Positions 6,268 to 8,906 of a stretch of 8,906 nt of DNA are shown piece after piece (positions within the stretch are counted from its first letter, which is position 1; the number at the start of each line of letters is the position of its first letter). The DNA is from Candidatus Nomurabacteria bacterium (GTDB taxonomy: Bacteria > Patescibacteriota > Minisyncoccia > Phycocordibacterales > UBA9973), in contig JADLCZ010000047.1 of the NCBI GenBank assembly GCA_020846955.1, forward strand, positions 1 through 8,906, given 5' to 3'. The translations under genes and the position numbers were made by a program. The notes under the pieces were generated by a model. It was not told the origin of the DNA. It searched no databases and worked only from the letters and a program-made list of their open reading frames with translations.

Positions 6268-7644
6268 TTAATTATTGTAGGTTATTTTAATATATCCTGG
6301 TGCTCCCTTCCCTGGGAATGCTCCTCCCCCTATTTGGTCTAAACATTTATCATTGCCACACTGATATGTTTTTGTATCATAAGATCCACCATTACCAACT
6401 TTTAAATAGTAAGTGTTTCCGCCTTTAGTCGTATCAATTTTAGCTTTTATGTAAGCACCTGCGCCACCACCTGCCACAGAATCCCCACCTTTACAATTAG
6501 TGCAATTATTTATTGAGTCTGATGTTACCTTGGATAAGCCACCCTTACCACCAAAACCAGATCCTCCAGCACCAAAACTCGCTCCATCTACCCCATTACC
6601 ACCAGGACGAGTATTTTTTGGTGAAACAAAATCATCACTAGACTGCTCAGCATACTTACAGTCAGTATAATTAATTGGAGGATTTGACTCAGATGAATAT
6701 ACATTAAAGTTCCAACTTGATCCTGAAGTTGGGCCCGCATCTCCCGCAGACCCACCACTAGCATTTGACCCATTATATGGTTTGCCACCTTTACCACCCA
6801 CATTACCCTTAGCGCCTTTTATTGTTATATATGTAGTACCCGAACATTTATTACTTCCTCCATACTGAGAAGGGCTCGAACTAAATGATCCTGGTGCTGT
6901 ACCATCGCCACCATCAGCTATTGTTTTACTGGTGCTATCAATTAATGAACTGGTATCTATAATTGAAACAGTTCCTCCCTTACCACCAGCGCTACTTGAA
7001 TTGGCAGCGGTACCACCTTCTGCAATAATACTTATGCCATCTCCAATTATATAAGAAGACTGGCCTTCGTCTGATCCTGTAATACTATTTACTTTTGAAT
7101 ATCCTGCACCACCTGCACCATATATTTCTACTGTCATAGACTTTGTTCCCTCTGGGACCATGATACCGTAGTAAGTTGGCTTGTCGGAATATTTTGCGAC
7201 GAATTCTTGTTCCTTTGTACAAAATACAATTTTGCCATCTTTGTCTGCGCAGACTTCTTTGAGCCCCGAACTTGCTAAATCTTTTGCGCGTATTGTACCC
7301 ATGATGCCAGTAGTGCCAGCAATATCTAGACTAATCCCCGTTGATGGGTCTGGAGTAGTACTTTTACCAATAGCCATAATACCTAGATTGTCTACTAGCA
7401 GATAATTGCTCGTAGAAGTAGTCGCATAGTCACCTGCCATGAATGCAAGTGTGCTAATAAGCCCATCTTTCATCTGTGTAGCATCACCAACATTTAAAAC
7501 CTCGGGGTAGTTTGTATTGATATCAGATGGCCGACTCATAGCCGAAACGTAACTTGCAGATATTGCTACCAATAACCCAATCGCAATCACAGCCAATTTC
7601 TGTGCTACATTTTTTAAATTCGTTTTAATTTGCATTTTTGTCAT
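6268..7644 (-). CDS. Secreted glycine-rich surface protein (second gene of the operon)
   Basis: A 458-residue paralog of the 4510-5883 product. Residues 1-35 are a long signal peptide (core LAVIAIGLLVAISA, cleavage near VSA-M). Residues 58-142 are the shared N-terminal region: KDGLISTLAFMAGD, LGIMAIGKST (87-96), GTIRAKDLASSG and VCADKDGKIVFC (131-142). The glycine-rich domain spans about 155-458, opening with YYGIMVPEGTKSMTVEIYGA and GAGGAGYS (176-183). That eight-residue string is also present in its paralog. It ends with the strand PGYIKITYNN. Cysteines occur as CTNC (381-384) and CGNDKC (429-434), suggesting disulfides in an extracellular protein. The ATG is one base after the stop of the membrane-protein gene; Met4 is an alternative start. 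Neither has a Shine-Dalgarno sequence. The product is probably exported and surface-exposed; its exact role is unknown. Confidence 0.83.
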   Translation of the reverse strand: MTKMQIKTNLKNVAQKLAVIAIGLLVAISASYVSAMSRPSDINTNYPEVLNVGDATQMKDGLISTLAFMAGDYATTSTSNYLLVDNLGIMAIGKSTTPDPSTGISLDIAGTTGIMGTIRAKDLASSGLKEVCADKDGKIVFCTKEQEFVAKYSDKPTYYGIMVPEGTKSMTVEIYGAGGAGYSKVNSITGSDEGQSSYIIGDGISIIAEGGTAANSSSAGGKGGTVSIIDTSSLIDSTSKTIADGGDGTAPGSFSSSPSQYGGSNKCSGTTYITIKGAKGNVGGKGGKPYNGSNASGGSAGDAGPTSGSSWNFNVYSSESNPPINYTDCKYAEQSSDDFVSPKNTRPGGNGVDGASFGAGGSGFGGKGGLSKVTSDSINNCTNCKGGDSVAGGGAGAYIKAKIDTTKGGNTYYLKVGNGGSYDTKTYQCGNDKCLDQIGGGAFPGKGAPGYIKITYNN

Positions 7645-7645
7645 A

Positions 7646-8002
7646 TTATCTTATAGAACTAAAAAGCTTTTGTTGCTCCTCGGCTGATAATTCTACCTTT
7701 TTTGTAGTTGTGGTTGGCTTTTTGCTGGATATATCCTCAAGGATTTCGAGCTTCTCTTCTGTTGTCATTTTTACTGAGCCGTCACTTGGTGGGGTCTTTT
7801 TTAAACCATTTAGGATATCAATTCTTTCTTGTTTCGTTAGTGGCTCTTTGTTATTAATGTTTGATTTTTTATATTTAAGGAAAAATAATAATGCTAAAAT
7901 AGCAACAATAAGAATAACTACCGAAATAATTATACTTTTTTTATTGACTCTAGTCTTCCTGGAATTTTGATTTTCCATGTTTGGGGAAACAATATTATCC
8001 AT
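7646..8002 (-). CDS. Single-pass membrane protein with three short helical repeats (first gene of the operon)
   Basis: A 118-residue protein of no recognised family. A polar, basic N-terminus (SRKTRVNKK) precedes one transmembrane helix at about 23-43 (SIIISVVILIVAILALLFFL). A tail rich in lysine, proline and threonine follows. Three related segments occur in the tail: LTKQERIDILNGL (55-67), MTTEEKLEILEDI (79-91) and LSAEEQQKLFSSI (105-117), joined by K/P/T-rich linkers. Each looks like a short amphipathic helix of the form (L/M)-T-x-E-E-x-x-x-L. Topology is uncertain because basic residues lie on both sides of the helix; N-terminus inside is the simpler guess, placing the repeats outside with the secreted neighbours. 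Met9 is an alternative start, but TATAAT six bases before Met1 supports the longer form. It leads an operon with secreted glycine-rich proteins, so an anchoring or assembly role is possible. Confidence 0.78.
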   Translation of the reverse strand: MDNIVSPNMENQNSRKTRVNKKSIIISVVILIVAILALLFFLKYKKSNINNKEPLTKQERIDILNGLKKTPPSDGSVKMTTEEKLEILEDISSKKPTTTTKKVELSAEEQQKLFSSIR

Positions 8003-8008
8003 ACAAAT

Positions 8009-8038
8009 ATTATACTATAAATAAAACATATATACCAA
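8009..8038 (-). promoter_or_regulatory. Leaderless-type promoter of the surface operon
   Basis: On the minus strand TATAAT lies at 8014-8009 within TATAGTATAAT, six bases before the ATG at 8002. A partial -35, TTGGTA (8038-8033, four of six matches to TTGACA), lies 18 bases further upstream. Transcription would begin at the start codon. No second promoter was identified within the four-gene unit. Confidence 0.62.
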
Positions 8039-8096
8039 GAATTTATCCTTACATATGCTCAAAATGCCGGAAATTTATTAATTTGCAATAAAAGTT

Positions 8097-8119
8097 TAAG
8101 CAAGGACAGTCCTTGCTTA
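8097..8119. repeat. Left copy of the transposase-flanking palindrome
   Basis: Arms TAAGCAAGGAC and GTCCTTGCTTA surround a central A, forming a perfect 11-bp inverted repeat. The final TTA is also the stop codon of the transposase on the minus strand, so the gene ends inside the palindrome. It is identical to the copy at 8832-8854, including the central A and two preceding T bases, so the copies are in direct orientation. Confidence 0.93.
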
Positions 8120-8803
8120 GGTTTGTAAATCTGGTTTTATAAAATAATTTTCCACAAAATCTTGGAAGGATTTCTCCTTATGAAAATAATTTGGGAATTT
8201 ATCTTTGTTAATTATATTTTTCACAATCCTATCTTGCCCTATGTGATCAACATAACTAGAGTACTCATAAGAATCTAAAAAGTTTTTCATTTCAGATGAT
8301 TGTTTACTTATATTATTTTTCCAATCAGGGAAAGCTATTTCTAAGGGATTAATATGGATATAACCAAATAATTGCCTCATGTAATTATCATCAGTACCAA
8401 TTAATTTTGATTTAAATGGCCCACCAAACAATGCTCCTTTTCTTTGGTATTTGATATTAAAAAACATTGAATAACCAGTGCCCAGTTTTTTCATAAATTT
8501 ACTAATACCTCCATCAATCTCCTGCCTTATTAATAAATGAAAGTGGTTTGTCATTAAACACCAAGCCCCAATAGAAACAAGTGGCTGACCTTTATCAAGA
8601 ATAAAAATCTCATTAAATGTTTTATGTTGTTGGTTTATTAAGTTATCAAGACGAAGTGGATTTTCGCTATTAGAATTTGTAACGTATAAAAGCATAATAA
8701 ACCTTTCATAATCTTTCTTTGATTTAAAAATGGTTCTCTTGTCAATTCCACGATTATATATATGATAGTATTCTCCTGTGATAAATGGGTCTTTGCGTAA
8801 CAT
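8117..8803 (-). CDS. Y1-type HUH transposase (REP-associated/IS200-like family)
   Basis: A 228-residue single-strand DNA transposase. The family opening EYYHIYNRGIDKRTIF (11-26) is followed by WCLMTNHFHLLIR (81-93). H87-F-H89 is the HUH metal-binding motif. The conserved RKGALFGGPFKSKLI (121-135) and YIHINP (148-153) follow, then EYSSY (180-184). By comparison with E. coli RAYT, where the catalytic tyrosine precedes I-x-I-N-P, Tyr148 is the likely nucleophile. Such enzymes cut single-stranded DNA at hairpins and form a 5'-phosphotyrosine link. All expected motifs are intact and the length suits the longer REP-associated group, so the gene appears functional. The start fits the family and lies six bases after a TATAAT box; no Shine-Dalgarno sequence is seen. 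The flanking palindromes are the probable substrates. Confidence 0.93.
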   Translation of the reverse strand: MLRKDPFITGEYYHIYNRGIDKRTIFKSKKDYERFIMLLYVTNSNSENPLRLDNLINQQHKTFNEIFILDKGQPLVSIGAWCLMTNHFHLLIRQEIDGGISKFMKKLGTGYSMFFNIKYQRKGALFGGPFKSKLIGTDDNYMRQLFGYIHINPLEIAFPDWKNNISKQSSEMKNFLDSYEYSSYVDHIGQDRIVKNIINKDKFPNYFHKEKSFQDFVENYFIKPDLQT

Positions 8804-8809
8804 CCATAT

Positions 8810-8838
8810 ATTATATTAAGTAAATACTTTTTAAGCAA
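8810..8838 (-). promoter_or_regulatory. Transposase promoter partly embedded in the upstream palindrome
   Basis: TATAAT lies at 8815-8810 on the minus strand, six bases before the ATG. Exactly 17 bases upstream is TTGCTT (8838-8833), a three-of-six match to the -35 consensus that lies inside the palindrome. If used, transposase binding or hairpin extrusion at the palindrome could control its own transcription. The weak -35 keeps this uncertain. Confidence 0.48.
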
Positions 8839-8854
8839 GGACAGTCCTTGCTTA
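8832..8854. repeat. Right copy of the transposase-flanking palindrome
   Basis: Same 23 bases as 8097-8119: arms TAAGCAAGGAC and GTCCTTGCTTA around a central A. Including two preceding T bases, the identical direct repeat is 25 bases (8830-8854 and 8095-8119). On the minus strand it is immediately preceded by TTACAA (8860-8855). Confidence 0.93.
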
Positions 8855-8892
8855 TTGTAACTATTTATTATATTTGCAAAAATTATGGAAAT

Positions 8893-8903
8893 ATTATACT
8901 ATA
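8893..8903 (-). promoter_or_regulatory. Second upstream -10 element reading toward the transposase
   Basis: The minus strand reads TATAGTATAAT, identical to the elements at 125-115 and 8019-8009. No ATG follows at six or seven bases; the triplet there is ATA. Transcription starting near 8886 would give the transposase an 83-base leader containing the palindrome as a hairpin. It may instead be a relic promoter, or serve something disrupted by the mobile unit. The -35 region is outside the window. Confidence 0.4.
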
Positions 8904-8906
8904 TAT

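Larger units (their letters stand above)
8097..8854 (-). mobile_element. Compact Y1/HUH (RAYT- or IS200-like) unit: one transposase between two palindromes
   Basis: The unit is 758 bases: a palindrome, a single Y1 transposase gene, and an identical palindrome. The downstream palindrome shares its last three bases with the stop codon; the upstream one lies 28 bases before the ATG. HUH transposases recognise single-stranded hairpins and do not make target-site duplications, and none is evident. On the minus strand both hairpins are preceded by TTACAA, directly upstream in the promoter-side copy and three bases away in the other. This may be the guide or cleavage-linked sequence, like the tetranucleotides near IS200/IS605 and REP hairpins. 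Whether the unit still moves, or is a domesticated REP-associated transposase, cannot be told from one copy. True element ends are not proven. Confidence 0.68.

Noticed and set aside
6588..7405. Minus frame at 6588-6803 and plus frame at 7181-7405
   Set aside because: Both are shadow frames within the 458-residue secreted protein gene.
7638..7970. Plus-strand 110-codon hydrophobic frame
   Set aside because: It is antisense to the small membrane protein gene. Its hydrophobicity mirrors the A/T-rich codons of that gene's helix, and the minus gene has a promoter and operon context.
8097..8119. Palindrome as a plain rho-independent terminator of the transposase
   Set aside because: The downstream minus sequence (AAACTTTTATTG) has only a short T run, and the identical copy lies upstream of the gene, where a terminator makes little sense. 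A transposase substrate is the better explanation.
8638..8838. Minus-strand 66-codon frame starting in front of the transposase
   Set aside because: It overlaps the start of the well-supported transposase in another frame and has no conserved features.
1..8906. Alternative genetic code (UGA recoded, as in Gracilibacteria)
   Set aside because: None of the eight complete genes stops at TGA (seven TAA, one TAG), but long frames are intact under the standard code. Low TGA use is expected in AT-rich genomes.

Overview
The window is AT-rich bacterial DNA with short intergenic gaps. None of the starts examined has a Shine-Dalgarno sequence. Small secreted or surface genes lie next to a Y1-type HUH transposase. 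This combination suggests a Candidate Phyla Radiation (Patescibacteria) genome, probably from a metagenome. That is an inference from gene style; no taxonomic marker gene is present.

Layout from left to right. (1) 1-107, minus strand: the 5' end of a secreted-protein gene that runs off the left edge, with its own promoter. (2) 211-3391, minus strand: a two-gene unit. It encodes an 878-residue protein with a GalT/HIT-like N-terminal domain, an unassigned middle and an APH-like kinase C-terminal domain. A Nudix hydrolase gene follows and overlaps it by 11 bases. Nucleotidyl transfer, kinase and nucleoside-diphosphate hydrolysis together suggest metabolism of a nucleotide-activated small molecule, possibly a sugar; the substrate is unknown. 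(3) 3392-3643: a dense divergent regulatory region. It holds a minus promoter with a 16-bp perfect palindrome at its -35 position, a 13-bp GC-rich hairpin, a lone DnaA-box match, a near-consensus plus-strand promoter, and a leader hairpin. (4) 3644-4438, plus strand: a secreted protein whose last 70 residues resemble a type IX secretion (Por) C-terminal sorting domain, which is unexpected in this context and may have been acquired. (5) 4465-4496: a bidirectional terminator. (6) 4510-8002, minus strand: a four-gene operon with junctions of 1, 2 and 4 bases. It encodes a single-pass membrane protein with three short helical repeats, then three paralogous secreted proteins. Two of these carry long glycine-rich domains; the middle one has only the shared N-terminal region. 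This looks like a cell-surface or adhesin operon. (7) 8097-8854: a compact unit made of a Y1/REP-associated transposase gene between two identical 23-base palindromes.

A common theme is the promoter layout. Four minus-strand genes have a perfect TATAAT only 6 or 7 bases before the ATG. This places the predicted transcription start at the start codon and implies leaderless mRNAs. The plus-strand sorting-domain gene is the exception, with a classical promoter and a structured leader of about 100 bases.
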